From Nitrospira sp. BO4 (GTDB lineage Bacteria; Nitrospirota; Nitrospiria; Nitrospirales; Nitrospiraceae): a stretch of 64,000 nucleotides of DNA. Made by a program: the position numbers and the translations under genes. Below, piece by piece: positions 46,740 through 55,424 of the stretch. The stretch's first letter is position 1; every line of letters starts with the position of its first letter. The stretch lies in NCBI GenBank assembly GCA_030144965.1, contig JAMPUU010000006.1:186001-250000 (forward strand). The letters are read 5' to 3'. The notes under the pieces were generated by a model, which made no database searches, was not told the origin of the DNA, and worked only from the letters and a program-made list of their open reading frames with translations.

Positions 46740-47207
46740 ATGAAACATCTGCTGGGAACCTTCGCTCTGTGCGCAACGCTGCTCGGTTCAGTACCGGTCG
46801 GAGCTCACACGGCGAAACACTCCGACCCCGTGAAGTCCCTCCACGGCGGGCAATCGCTTAGCGCAGGCCCTTATCATCTAGAGTTGGTCGCCGAGGACGG
46901 AGAACTGGTGCTGTACGTCACGGATCATTCGGATAAGGCCATCCCCACTGATGGAGCCAAAGCCAAGGCCACCATCCAACAGGGGTTTGAGAAGGCCAAA
47001 ATCCAGGTGGAATTGGAGCCCTCGGGTGAGAACACGCTGAAGGGGAACGGTGCATTCACAATAAACCCGGATACCGGGATCATCGTCTTCCTCAGGTTAC
47101 CGGAACAAGAGGCTTACGCAGCCCGCTTTACTCCGCGCGGAACCAAGAGCGGCACCGAACGAACAGACGGTGAGCGCCATTCACAGAAGCATTCGCCGAA
47201 ACACTGA
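46740..47207 (+). CDS. Periplasmic His-rich protein, paralogue 2
   Basis: 155 aa from ATG 46740. The signal peptide ends in VGAH. It has the same core as paralogue 1 (LHGGQSLSAGPYHLELVAEDGELVLYVTDHSD), with a shorter His/Lys tail ending HSPKH. 56 bases separate the two genes. Duplication followed by divergence of the tail suggests different metal-binding capacity. Confidence 0.75.
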   Translation: MKHLLGTFALCATLLGSVPVGAHTAKHSDPVKSLHGGQSLSAGPYHLELVAEDGELVLYVTDHSDKAIPTDGAKAKATIQQGFEKAKIQVELEPSGENTLKGNGAFTINPDTGIIVFLRLPEQEAYAARFTPRGTKSGTERTDGERHSQKHSPKH

Positions 47208-47258
47208 TCGATCCTGGCTCATGAAGGCGTTCAGAAGCGGCCTACCCGTGCTCGTCCC

Positions 47259-47435
47259 CTACGGCAACAAATTCGCCGATGGCTTGTCCATATAGGTCAA
47301 CAGCGCGATCAATCCCGCGCCGACCAGCAGCCACACCAGGCCGCCTTTCCAATTCCTCTGACTGAATGCAAAGACGCTGATCAGAAACAGCAGCGATCCT
47401 ACAATCCCGATAAACAACGAACCCGTCGCACTCAT
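47259..47435 (-). CDS. Small two-helix membrane protein
   Basis: 58 aa, ATG 47435 with GTGAGG at 4 bases. Two hydrophobic helices (SLFIGIVGSLLFLISVFAF and LVWLLVGAGLIALLTYM) are joined by a basic QRNWKGG turn, and a C-terminal DKPSANLLP follows. The regular helix-turn-helix membrane pattern and the SD support it as real. Same strand as the PTPS operon, 267 bases downstream. Function unknown. The gap 47436-47702 holds only an imperfect hairpin at 47523-47544. Confidence 0.7.
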   Translation of the reverse strand: MSATGSLFIGIVGSLLFLISVFAFSQRNWKGGLVWLLVGAGLIALLTYMDKPSANLLP

Positions 47436-47702
47436 CGTTCCTCACAAGTTTGAGTCTCTGTGTAGCATGTCCGGATGAACGAACTCCAGAGCAGCGTCAA
47501 CGACGATCAGCACCAGCTTCGACCTCTCAACGAAGTTAGAGAGGGTTGCCCTTCGTTTCTCGCAACCGCTGGTATCAGATTGAAGGGACATGGCCGCCCA
47601 CGATTATCGGAGGCAACAATGATGAGACACAACGGCATTCAAAAGCAGGAATAACCGTGTCGAGTGGCCTGGGAGGAAGATTTGAACAGCGTGGCAGCTC
47701 GT

Positions 47703-48458
47703 TTAGCCACCCGCGTAGTCGAACGAGAGGTCGCGGGTTTGGACGAGTCGGACGTTGCGGAGTGTTCCACCTGAGACACGCCCGGCGAGACGGTCCCAGA
47801 TCGCCTTGGCGAGAGTTTCTCCTCTCACGGTTTCAGATCCAAGCACCCGGCGGAGATCCTCCCGATCGAATGACTTGATGACGGTGTCTTGCACCAGCCG
47901 GTCCAACGCGCCGATGTCGGTCACCATGCCCGTCACCGGATCGATCGTCCCGTGAACCGTCACGTAGAAGTCCCAGTCCCGTCCTTGATGGCTCTCCTGG
48001 ATCGCATTGAACGAATACCGCTTGGCGACAGCGGCAACCTCCGGGCCGTCGGCCGCAGTGACCTCGGCATACAGATCTTCATCCTCGCAGAGCCGAAGGG
48101 TATGCAGCATGCCGATATCCCGTTGGGAGGCCAATTTCGACCAGAGCACATGCGCGAAATTCTCTGAGGTCGGGATGCGGTCTGTGAAGTACGGCATGTC
48201 GAAATTCAGGTTCTTGTGATCAAATTCTTCGATTACGGCAAGGAGCACACGCTTGAGATCGAACAGATTGACGACCATGCCGGTCTTCGGATCGATCTCG
48301 CCGGAGACGGTGACTTCCAACAGGTAGTTATGTCCGTGGGCAGGAGCATTGTAGCAGCGCCCGAACGCCGCACGATTCTTCGCCTCATCCCATTCGGTCC
48401 GGAGATAGCGGTGCGCGGCGGCGAATTCGATGCGCTTGTTCAACAGAACAGACGGCAT
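47703..48458 (-). CDS. Tandem 6-pyruvoyl-tetrahydropterin synthase (PTPS)-like protein
   Basis: 251 aa, about twice the usual length. The N-terminal domain (1-125) has zinc ligands His16, His41 and His43 and a Cys35 in RCYNAPAHGHNY, the C-x5-HGH spacing of classical PTPS rather than the C-x3-HGH of QueD. The C-terminal domain (about 147-251) repeats the fold (RYSFNAIQES, YVTVHGTIDPVTGMVTDI) but lacks the zinc histidines. The product could be a pterin or queuosine precursor; the second domain is likely structural or regulatory. Confidence 0.8.
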   Translation of the reverse strand: MPSVLLNKRIEFAAAHRYLRTEWDEAKNRAAFGRCYNAPAHGHNYLLEVTVSGEIDPKTGMVVNLFDLKRVLLAVIEEFDHKNLNFDMPYFTDRIPTSENFAHVLWSKLASQRDIGMLHTLRLCEDEDLYAEVTAADGPEVAAVAKRYSFNAIQESHQGRDWDFYVTVHGTIDPVTGMVTDIGALDRLVQDTVIKSFDREDLRRVLGSETVRGETLAKAIWDRLAGRVSGGTLRNVRLVQTRDLSFDYAGG

Positions 48459-48486
48459 AGTGCTCCAGTGAGTCCCGGATGCCGAG

Positions 48487-49071
48487 TTAGGCGCGTAAAT
48501 CGGCGAGCCACTCTTCCCTCATGCTGCCCGGTACGGGAACCTCCTGATGGTACCCGCCATGGTTCACTCGAATCGTCACCGGCCGAGTGAGATCCGCAAA
48601 GGCCGCTCTCATCGAGGCAGTCGGGTGAAACCTGACGAAATGAACCGCGCTGATTTTCGTCTCATGGCTTCGGCCACCTTCGAATTCTCCGAAGGCTTCT
48701 TCCCCGCCGGCAGTGATCGCCACTTTCTCTCCGTGATCCAGTCCCATGAATTGATCGAGCTTTTCTTTTATCGTGGCTTCGTCGGTGATTTCGATCAAGA
48801 GGGTCGCGCTCAGTTCGTTCGGATGCGGCAGCAAGGCGTTGTATACATCCAGCTCATCTTGCACTTTGAGTGGGTCGACAATGCGCTCGGTTCGGATCAT
48901 TTCTTGAATCTGAAATTGCAGCGTCTCACGATTCTCGAAGACGACGGTGATCAACGGGCCGATCGAGAGTCGGCGCCGCCGCTTCAATTCGATGATGTTC
49001 GCGCGAAAAGCTTCTCGCTGCCGTTCATACTCTTCGTGCGGGATGACATCGCCGAATGTGATCGTTTTCAC
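48487..49071 (-). CDS. DUF3501 family protein
   Basis: 194 aa, GTG start behind GGGGGTC. The family pattern YERQREAFRANIIELKRRRRLSIGPLITVVFENRETLQFQIQEMIRTERI is clear. Members commonly sit beside rubrerythrin and (Fe-S)-binding oxidoreductase genes, as here. Cytosolic by appearance. No biochemical function is known to me. Confidence 0.85.
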   Translation of the reverse strand: MKTITFGDVIPHEEYERQREAFRANIIELKRRRRLSIGPLITVVFENRETLQFQIQEMIRTERIVDPLKVQDELDVYNALLPHPNELSATLLIEITDEATIKEKLDQFMGLDHGEKVAITAGGEEAFGEFEGGRSHETKISAVHFVRFHPTASMRAAFADLTRPVTIRVNHGGYHQEVPVPGSMREEWLADLRA

Positions 49072-49129
49072 TGTTGACCCCCTAACCTACCCTTCGACAA
49101 ACGTGAATCACTGTATTTCCCCAAGCCCC

Positions 49130-50410
49130 TCACTGTTGTGAGGATAGCCCATACGCGTCACGGACGATCTGAATCGGATGCAGGACGGTTTTTTCCCCCG
49201 CATTGGCCGACGCGCCGGCCTGTTCCAACTGTAACCCCGCCAATGGGCAGTCCGACGCGACGAGGTTGGCCGGTGTTTGCTCGATCGCCCGCACGGCCTT
49301 GCCGGCGATCTTCATCGACAAGGGGAAAAACTCCGTTTTGACGGACCAGGCCCCGTCGTGTCCCGAACACTGTTCGATCAGCTCGACTTGAGCGCCCGCA
49401 CATTCCATCAGTTCCTTGGACTTAAACCCGATATTTTGATCCCTGAGGTGACAGGGGATCTGATACGCGACGCGTCCCGGCTTCTTGGTGAAATCGGTCG
49501 CCAAATGGCCGGCTTTTTTCATCGCCATCAAATACTCGCAGACGTCGAAGGTTCGCTCGGCCACCTGTTTGGTCTGCTCATCGCGATGAAGCTCCGGATA
49601 TTCTCGCTTCAGCATCAAACTGCAACTGGCGGTCGGGACGACTACATCGTACCCCTTGAGGACCCATGGGTACAATGACGCGACATTGGTTCGAGCAGCT
49701 TCTTGAATGGCCTGGGTATCACCGATATCAAAACTCGGCATCCCGCAACAGCGTTGCTCCGGCACCACGACGTGGATGCCGTTCTTTTCCAGCACCTGCA
49801 CCGTCGCCTTGCCGACATCGGTCGCCTGATAATTCACGAGGCAACTGGAAAACAACGCGACCTTGCGGGTGGGGGGATCAGCCGCTGCCGTCTTCGTTCG
49901 ACGGTCGAACCAGCGGGGAAACGTTTCGCGAGAGAAGTGCAACAGACGGCGGTCTTGATGAATTCCTACCACCTGTTCAAGAATACGGCGCACCAGTCGG
50001 TTGCCCAACAACGCATTCGTGATGGAAGCCGTCACGCTGCCCAGTCGTCCAATAGTATCCGTCATGATCAACAGGCGGTCCCGCCACCGGACACCGCGTT
50101 CTGCGGCGAGACGCTTCTTCCACGCGACCATCAGGTGCGGGAAATCGATTTGGTAGTGATGTGGCGGAGTATAGGGGCAATGGTTGAAACAGAGTTTGCA
50201 GTAATAGCACTCGTCGACAACTTGATGATGATCGGCTGGAGTCAGCTTGGCCACATCACCTTCGTACACGTCAATTCGATCCAGCAAGGTGTTGAAGGAT
50301 GGACAGAGATTGAAGCAGCGCCGGCACCCGTCACAGACCTCGTAGATTCGTAGCGTTTCCTTCTCCAATTGCTTGGGATCGACCGGTGCGATGAGACTGA
50401 GACCATTCAT
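49130..50410 (-). CDS. Fe-S oxidoreductase, GlpC/heterodisulfide reductase-related
   Basis: 426 aa from ATG 50410 with GGAG upstream. Two [4Fe-4S] motifs: Cys26-x2-Cys29-x2-Cys32-x3-Cys36 and Cys68-x2-Cys71-x2-Cys74-x3-Cys78. Two CCG-type domains follow (RCCGMPSFDIG, and a second related stretch near CSGHDGAW). It resembles the GlpC subunit of anaerobic glycerol-3-phosphate dehydrogenase and glycolate oxidase GlcF, but no flavin partner is adjacent. The link to rubrerythrin and DUF3501 suggests electron delivery in peroxide defence. Confidence 0.85.
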   Translation of the reverse strand: MNGLSLIAPVDPKQLEKETLRIYEVCDGCRRCFNLCPSFNTLLDRIDVYEGDVAKLTPADHHQVVDECYYCKLCFNHCPYTPPHHYQIDFPHLMVAWKKRLAAERGVRWRDRLLIMTDTIGRLGSVTASITNALLGNRLVRRILEQVVGIHQDRRLLHFSRETFPRWFDRRTKTAAADPPTRKVALFSSCLVNYQATDVGKATVQVLEKNGIHVVVPEQRCCGMPSFDIGDTQAIQEAARTNVASLYPWVLKGYDVVVPTASCSLMLKREYPELHRDEQTKQVAERTFDVCEYLMAMKKAGHLATDFTKKPGRVAYQIPCHLRDQNIGFKSKELMECAGAQVELIEQCSGHDGAWSVKTEFFPLSMKIAGKAVRAIEQTPANLVASDCPLAGLQLEQAGASANAGEKTVLHPIQIVRDAYGLSSQQ

Positions 50411-50510
50411 GATTCGCTTCTCCAAAAACGATCAGCGGCCAGCTTTCGCCGACGAATTCACGCCACGTCGCCGAAAACTGACCGCTGAAGGTGAGCACAT
50501 ACGCAGGCTG

Positions 50511-50936
50511 TTAGGCCTTCAGAGTATCCAGTCCCTTCTGAAACCGATTGGCGTGGGACCGTTCGGCCTTCGCCAGGGTTTCAAACCATTCGGCCAATTC
50601 AGGAAACCCTTCCTCCCGTGCGGTCTTGGACATTCCCGGATACATTTGCGTGTATTCGTACGTTTCGCCCTCGATGGCGGACTTGAGGTTCGCGTCCGTG
50701 TTGCCCATCGGCACGCCTGTCGCCGGGTCTCCGACCTCTTTCAAGAAATCCAGGTGTCCGAAGGCGTGGCCGGTTTCAGCCTCCGAGGTGTCTCGAAACA
50801 GCCCGCCGACGTCCGGATAGCCCTCAATGTCCGCACGCCGGGCAAAATAGAGATACCGGCGGTTGGCCTGTGATTCCCCTGCAAACGCATGTTTGAGATT
50901 GTCGTGACTCTTTGTCCCCTTTAAGCTTTTTCCCAT
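50511..50936 (-). CDS. Rubrerythrin (diiron domain only)
   Basis: 141 aa from ATG 50936 behind AAGGAGGAG; the longer frame to 51005 is not used. The diiron four-helix bundle carries ligands in [12 protein letters not shown] (Glu21), SEAETGHAF (Glu54, His57), [10 protein letters not shown] (Glu91) and [10 protein letters not shown] (Glu125, His128). The C-terminal rubredoxin domain is absent, so electrons must come from another protein, possibly the next gene. It is the first gene of the operon. Peroxide reductase activity is expected. Confidence 0.92.
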   Translation of the reverse strand: MGKSLKGTKSHDNLKHAFAGESQANRRYLYFARRADIEGYPDVGGLFRDTSEAETGHAFGHLDFLKEVGDPATGVPMGNTDANLKSAIEGETYEYTQMYPGMSKTAREEGFPELAEWFETLAKAERSHANRFQKGLDTLKA

Positions 50937-51006
50937 GTCGTTCTCCTCCTTATTCGAAGCCCCATCCCTATGCCCGCAGAATTCTAGTCTATGGAAACCG
51001 GGCACT

Positions 51007-51036
51007 AAGATAGCTCAGCCCTTGCTAGAGGTTCAA
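51007..51036 (-). promoter_or_regulatory. Putative rubrerythrin promoter
   Basis: Minus-strand TTGAAC (51036-51031), 18-base spacer, TATCTT (51012-51007), about 60 bases upstream of the rubrerythrin ATG. No recognisable PerR or Fur palindrome overlaps it. Confidence 0.4.
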
Positions 51037-51172
51037 GGGGCTTGCTCGCTCCCTCAACTTTCACCACAGCGCCTTTCGAGAATCCCCCACCGATTGGGTT
51101 AGTGTTCGCATGGATGGGCGTATGTTAGACTCGATCGGCTAAATGATCCAGGGCTTCCATTCACGAGGACCC

Positions 51173-51664
51173 ATGAAGCATTCCGATCGCTACTTCTTGC
51201 CACACACGGCCGGTCTCATCGCCCTGTTCGTCCTCATCTTGTCCGGTTGCGCGCAAGACTCGTATCAGCGGCGAGCAGACGTCATCAAGGGTCACGTCGA
51301 AGACTTCTACAGTCACCTCAAAGCCAACCGAGTGGGCGCAGCGGTTCACGAGAATGAACAGATCGAAGTCATGGCGGATCAGATGGCGGAAACCGTCAGG
51401 AAGCGGAGCCAGGTGCATGGAACGACACAGGTTGAGCGGGAGTTCGCTCTGATGAAAACGGCTCGAGAAACGGCTGCCCAAAACTGGATTGCCTTAGGGC
51501 AATACTTTGCGATCAAGCAGCAACCGGAAAAAGCCCGTGCATCGTATCAGCGTGTGGTCGACACCTACACCGACCCGACAGAACGCTCCTACCGGGAACA
51601 GGCCGCTCGAGCATTGAAAGACTTGGAGATCGTGTCAGGCTCCTCTCCGAGCTCAATTCGCTAA
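51173..51664 (+). CDS. TPR-like lipoprotein
   Basis: 163 aa from ATG 51173 with GAGG upstream. Signal peptide with lipobox LSGC at about 22-25. The mature part is all-helical, with one TPR-like unit (ALGQYFAIKQQPEKARASYQRVVDTY). Outer-membrane anchoring is expected. Function unknown. It is followed by another lipoprotein on the same strand. Confidence 0.7.
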   Translation: MKHSDRYFLPHTAGLIALFVLILSGCAQDSYQRRADVIKGHVEDFYSHLKANRVGAAVHENEQIEVMADQMAETVRKRSQVHGTTQVEREFALMKTARETAAQNWIALGQYFAIKQQPEKARASYQRVVDTYTDPTERSYREQAARALKDLEIVSGSSPSSIR

Positions 51665-51721
51665 TCCGGCAGATCAGCACCCTGATATGAAGGAAGACTG
51701 TCTGCCATTCCTTTACTGACT

Positions 51722-52273
51722 ATGGCGTTACTGACCAAGTGCCTTATCCTCCTGCTGCCCGTCTGTATGACATGTGCGGGATGCGTTCACCGAATTCATG
51801 TGGCACCTCTGCAGGCCACCCCTTCGTCCACCACCATCCCTCGAAGCCTTCAGGCTCTCGTTAAACCGATTTCAACGGAGGGCGCAGATCATAGACCAGG
51901 CATTACGATGCTGGAATGGCCGAATCGCGATGTCAGTCAGGCGATTTTTGGATTTCTTCAGCAACGAGCCACGTTCACGTCGGTCTCATCAGACCCGGCC
52001 GACCTCACGCTTGTCATCGCCACGAAGCTGTCTCTATCGTCTCGGCAAAATCTCTATCATTATCGGATTTCATTGCAAGCCGAGATGAGCAAGGCCGCCA
52101 AGCCCATGAAATCATATCTCGTCGAACAGACTGCGGTGGGATCATCGGTACGGTGGGTGACCGCTTCCGACCGTGCCCCCATCGCTGCTGCGCTACAGTT
52201 AGCCTTAGAGGATTTGATGGGGAAAATTGAGGCGGACCGACTACTCTACATCGATCCAACAGAGCGGCCGTAA
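51722..52273 (+). CDS. Hypothetical lipoprotein
   Basis: 183 aa. Lipobox CAGC at about 18-21. The mature domain alternates strands and helices (ADLTLVIATKLSL, YHYRISLQAEM, APIAAALQLALEDLMGKI), recalling small periplasmic LPP20/CsgG-like folds, but I cannot name a family. The 57-base gap to the previous lipoprotein suggests a two-gene unit. Its stop is 31 bases from the convergent MarR gene. Confidence 0.65.
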   Translation: MALLTKCLILLLPVCMTCAGCVHRIHVAPLQATPSSTTIPRSLQALVKPISTEGADHRPGITMLEWPNRDVSQAIFGFLQQRATFTSVSSDPADLTLVIATKLSLSSRQNLYHYRISLQAEMSKAAKPMKSYLVEQTAVGSSVRWVTASDRAPIAAALQLALEDLMGKIEADRLLYIDPTERP

Positions 52274-52303
52274 CAGTTCCTACGACCTGTCGTCAGTCCA
52301 CGC

Positions 52304-52993
52304 TCATATCTGAGCAGCTTGGTTGACCCTCGCATCATTGTGAGAGTCGGCGCCATTGTTTGAGGTTTCTGCTGCTGACGATTCCACATACTCGGGACAA
52401 TCGAGGCGGAACGCCTGATCTCCAAACGCAACGTTGTAGAAGTCACAATGATGAGGTTGGGCCGATTCCGCATAGACATGCGGGCGGAAGTGTTCGCAAG
52501 AAACGCACATACGCGCGACCGGGATTTCTCCCTGCAGTTGGAGCGCGCGAATCAGCTTCACGAGTGTGGTGAGAAGGGCGACCTGCTCTTGCGCCGATAG
52601 ATTCCCGGCGGCAGACGCAAGAATCTCGGGCCATCGGTTTTCCACGTGACCTGCTTTTGCCCCGAGCGCGGTCAGATGAACGGTCACGACGCGGTTGTCG
52701 ACTTCTCGGCGACGCCGGCGAACCAACCGTTTGTGTTCAAGCGTTCGAATGACTTCTGAGGCAGTGGGCAGTTTGACGGAGAGTTCTCGGGCAATCGTCG
52801 AGACGGTCGCCGAATGATTCGGTCGAGAACGGAGAAACGTCAGCACTTGAATTTGCAACGGGCCAATACCCTGCCGTCCCTTCCTTCTCCAGGTTCGGCT
52901 CTTCATCGCCAAACCGATTTTCGAAAGCCCAGTCACCAAACGATCAGGGAGCGAGTCTTGATCGATCTTTATCAATGCCGTCATGGCTGCCAT
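52304..52993 (-). CDS. MarR-family regulator with Cys-rich C-terminal tail
   Basis: 229 aa; ATG 52984 is an alternative start. The winged-helix domain spans about 20-150 (STIARELSVKLPTASEVIRTLEHKRLV as recognition region). It is followed by an extra segment with Cys163-x2-Cys166, Cys183 and Cys199 plus nearby His168 and His182, a spacing that could hold zinc or an Fe-S cluster. The tail makes a redox- or metal-sensing regulator plausible. Target genes are not adjacent in an obvious way; autoregulation is likely. Confidence 0.82.
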   Translation of the reverse strand: MAAMTALIKIDQDSLPDRLVTGLSKIGLAMKSRTWRRKGRQGIGPLQIQVLTFLRSRPNHSATVSTIARELSVKLPTASEVIRTLEHKRLVRRRRREVDNRVVTVHLTALGAKAGHVENRWPEILASAAGNLSAQEQVALLTTLVKLIRALQLQGEIPVARMCVSCEHFRPHVYAESAQPHHCDFYNVAFGDQAFRLDCPEYVESSAAETSNNGADSHNDARVNQAAQI

Positions 52994-53096
52994 ACTCCCC
53001 CCTCTCCCTGCTGCCGGTAGGAGTTAGTCTATTGCGCTTTCCTCTTTCCCGTCAAGTCTGTTTCGTCGGCCGTTCCTGCATCTCCTACTTCCGGTG

Positions 53097-53954
53097 TCAG
53101 CGGACCACAAGCACCCCACAGTGGGCATGTTGAACCACACGAGTGGATACGCTGCCGAGCACCACGCGGCGGATTGCGCCCAACCCCTTGGCTCCGGTGA
53201 CAATAAGGTCGGCCTTGTTCTTGGTGGCCACTGTCAGAATCTCGTCCGCCGGCTTCCCAAGTCTCAAGACTTCGTGTATCTGGAAGCCTGTTTTCGCGAG
53301 CTTATCTCCACAGCGCCGCACCAGAGCTTTCCCGGCTTCCTTTACTTCTGGATACCTCAAATAGGCTATCGCGTGCACAACGGTCACCAGCACCGGTTCC
53401 CGATCCGGGCCATCGGGCGTCGGATTGACATGACGCATTAGAAACTTGGCCGCCTTATCCGACGCTGCCGACCCGTCGATCGCCAGGACCACATGTCGGA
53501 CAGGCCGGGGATTCTCTTTCACCACCAGTACAGAACATGGCGCATGGTGGATGGCGTGATTTGAGATACTGCCCAGCATGAAGCGATCAAGAGCATCCAA
53601 ACCCCGTGACCCGATCGACAACAGTCCTACACCGCGCCGCGCATGCTTGAGAATCGTCTCCGCCACGCCGCCTCTATCCACCGTAACCGTTCCCTCTAGA
53701 CCGAGCGTGGACAATAACTCTTCCGATTCCTTCTTGGTGGACTTGGCTGTTGTCTCTATCCGCTTCACTTCCGACTGAAGATATCGTTCGGTACCGACGA
53801 TCATCGGTTGAATCATAAAAGGAGCCCGAAGGCTCGCCACATCGACGACATGCAGCGCATGCACGACAGGCTGAACGAGGAACGGTATCTCTGCCACCCA
53901 TTTGATCGCCCACGTGCCGAACTTCGATCCATCAGTTGCCGCGAGAACCTTCAT
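53097..53954 (-). CDS. Tandem-domain universal stress protein
   Basis: 285 aa from ATG 53954. Two UspA domains (about 1-140 and 145-285). Each ends in a nucleotide-binding style motif (LLSIGSRGLDALDRFMLGSISNHAI and VTGAKGLGAIRRVVLGSVSTRVV), the G-2x-G-9x-G(S/T) pattern of ATP-binding Usps. It lies 41 bases downstream of the phosphofructokinase gene on the same strand. Confidence 0.9.
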   Translation of the reverse strand: MKVLAATDGSKFGTWAIKWVAEIPFLVQPVVHALHVVDVASLRAPFMIQPMIVGTERYLQSEVKRIETTAKSTKKESEELLSTLGLEGTVTVDRGGVAETILKHARRGVGLLSIGSRGLDALDRFMLGSISNHAIHHAPCSVLVVKENPRPVRHVVLAIDGSAASDKAAKFLMRHVNPTPDGPDREPVLVTVVHAIAYLRYPEVKEAGKALVRRCGDKLAKTGFQIHEVLRLGKPADEILTVATKNKADLIVTGAKGLGAIRRVVLGSVSTRVVQHAHCGVLVVR

Positions 53955-53995
53955 GTTTTCATATCCTTTTGTTCGACGAGATGTGTCCAACTCGC

Positions 53996-55243
53996 TCAGA
54001 GGACTGCGGCGAACCGTTCTCGAAACGCCGCTGCCGAGAGGCCGGACAAGTCGCTATATCGCCCCAATGTGTCTGGATTGCTCAAGTCGTCCGGTGTAAG
54101 CCGAATCATGTATTGTCGGGCGATTTGATAGGACTGCGAATCGACATCCACCATCCTGACTCTGGTCCGTCCTGTCGCGGAGTCCACCATCTGCCTGAAC
54201 GGAATCGGGACGAACCGTCCATTCTGGATCGACACCATCGCTGATGTCCCGCCGTCGAGCAGATATTGAGCGGCACAATACCCGAGGTCACGCGTGTATT
54301 CGATGTCGTAGGGAATCGGATCCGCGCAACGGAGTTCATAGCCCACGTTCTTTGCCACGACAGCAAAAGAAAGTCCCAGCGCATGGAGCTGTTTCGTCAG
54401 TTCACGCCGCAAGACACTGCCGACATCCACTTCGTTCAACCGCAAATGACCATGCTCGTCTCGTTCGACATACTCCAACCCTCCAAGATCACGAGGATCG
54501 AGAATTTCGATCAGTCCCTCGGCCAGCACCACCACCCCGTCGGCCTGACCGTGTTCCAGCCGCTTAATCATCGTCCCGATCAAGAGATCGACGACTCGTT
54601 GAAGTCTCACCGGCCTCTCTCGAAACTCCTCAGGAATAATCGTGAGCGTGGCACCGGCTGCCTTTCCGATCCCTAATGCAAGATGCCCGGCCTTGCGCCC
54701 CATGGTCACCACCAGGTACCAGTGTGTCGTGGTGCGGGCATCCACCATCAAGTTCTTCACGATCTCGACACCGACGTGACGGGCCGTCTGAAACCCGAAT
54801 GTGGGAATCCCATGGGGAAGATCCAGATCGTTGTCGATCGTCTTGGGGACGTGGATGACTTGAAGTTGACCGCCGGATCGCTCCTCCAACTTCATGGCCG
54901 AAAACGCAGTATCGTCCCCGCCGATCGTCATCAAACGCGTGATGCCCAGGCGCTTCAGAGAAAACAATACGTTGTCGAGATGCTCCGCAGTTTTCGTCGG
55001 GTTCGCACGTGACGTACCCAGAAAAGACCCGCCTCGAAAATGGATCCGGCTGACATCCTCGATCGAGAGCGGCCGTACTTGTCCCGTACTCCCTTCCATG
55101 AGCCATTTGAATCCATCGATCAGCCCGAGCACATCGGAGCCTCCAAGAGTGCTGCAGATCGTTGCCGCGCTGATCACACTATTGATCCCAGGAGCCGGCC
55201 CTCCACCGATCAGAATGCCGACGGTCGGACGCTGCTCTGTCAT
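53996..55243 (-). CDS. Pyrophosphate-type 6-phosphofructokinase
   Basis: 415 aa behind AAGGAGAAGC. PfkA superfamily with GGGPAPGINS near the N-terminus. The residues that set donor choice are of the PPi type: Gly-Gly-Asp-Asp at 108-111 (GGDDT, ATP enzymes have GGDG) and Lys in PKTIDND at 133-139. MGRKAGHLAL binds the sugar phosphate. It interconverts fructose 6-phosphate and 1,6-bisphosphate reversibly with PPi, which suits low-energy growth. Linked to Usp genes. Confidence 0.88.
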   Translation of the reverse strand: MTEQRPTVGILIGGGPAPGINSVISAATICSTLGGSDVLGLIDGFKWLMEGSTGQVRPLSIEDVSRIHFRGGSFLGTSRANPTKTAEHLDNVLFSLKRLGITRLMTIGGDDTAFSAMKLEERSGGQLQVIHVPKTIDNDLDLPHGIPTFGFQTARHVGVEIVKNLMVDARTTTHWYLVVTMGRKAGHLALGIGKAAGATLTIIPEEFRERPVRLQRVVDLLIGTMIKRLEHGQADGVVVLAEGLIEILDPRDLGGLEYVERDEHGHLRLNEVDVGSVLRRELTKQLHALGLSFAVVAKNVGYELRCADPIPYDIEYTRDLGYCAAQYLLDGGTSAMVSIQNGRFVPIPFRQMVDSATGRTRVRMVDVDSQSYQIARQYMIRLTPDDLSNPDTLGRYSDLSGLSAAAFRERFAAVL

Positions 55244-55424
55244 CTGCTTCTCCTTAGACTACTTCCCATCGGCCCTCCTACTTCTTGATGACCTGCGGCA
55301 TGGTTGTATACTCCATCCCCTTGTGATGGCAAGCGGGCCGGCCCAGAGGGACAGCGCGACACATTGATGAACCATGACGCAGGCTTGGCGTCATGGATAC
55401 CGCCCTTCGCATAGCGAAGGCGGA

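Noticed and set aside
47616..47654. Short frame beginning ATGATGAGACAC with a GGAGG upstream
   Set aside because: Only 11 codons before a stop and no further signal; insufficient to call a gene.
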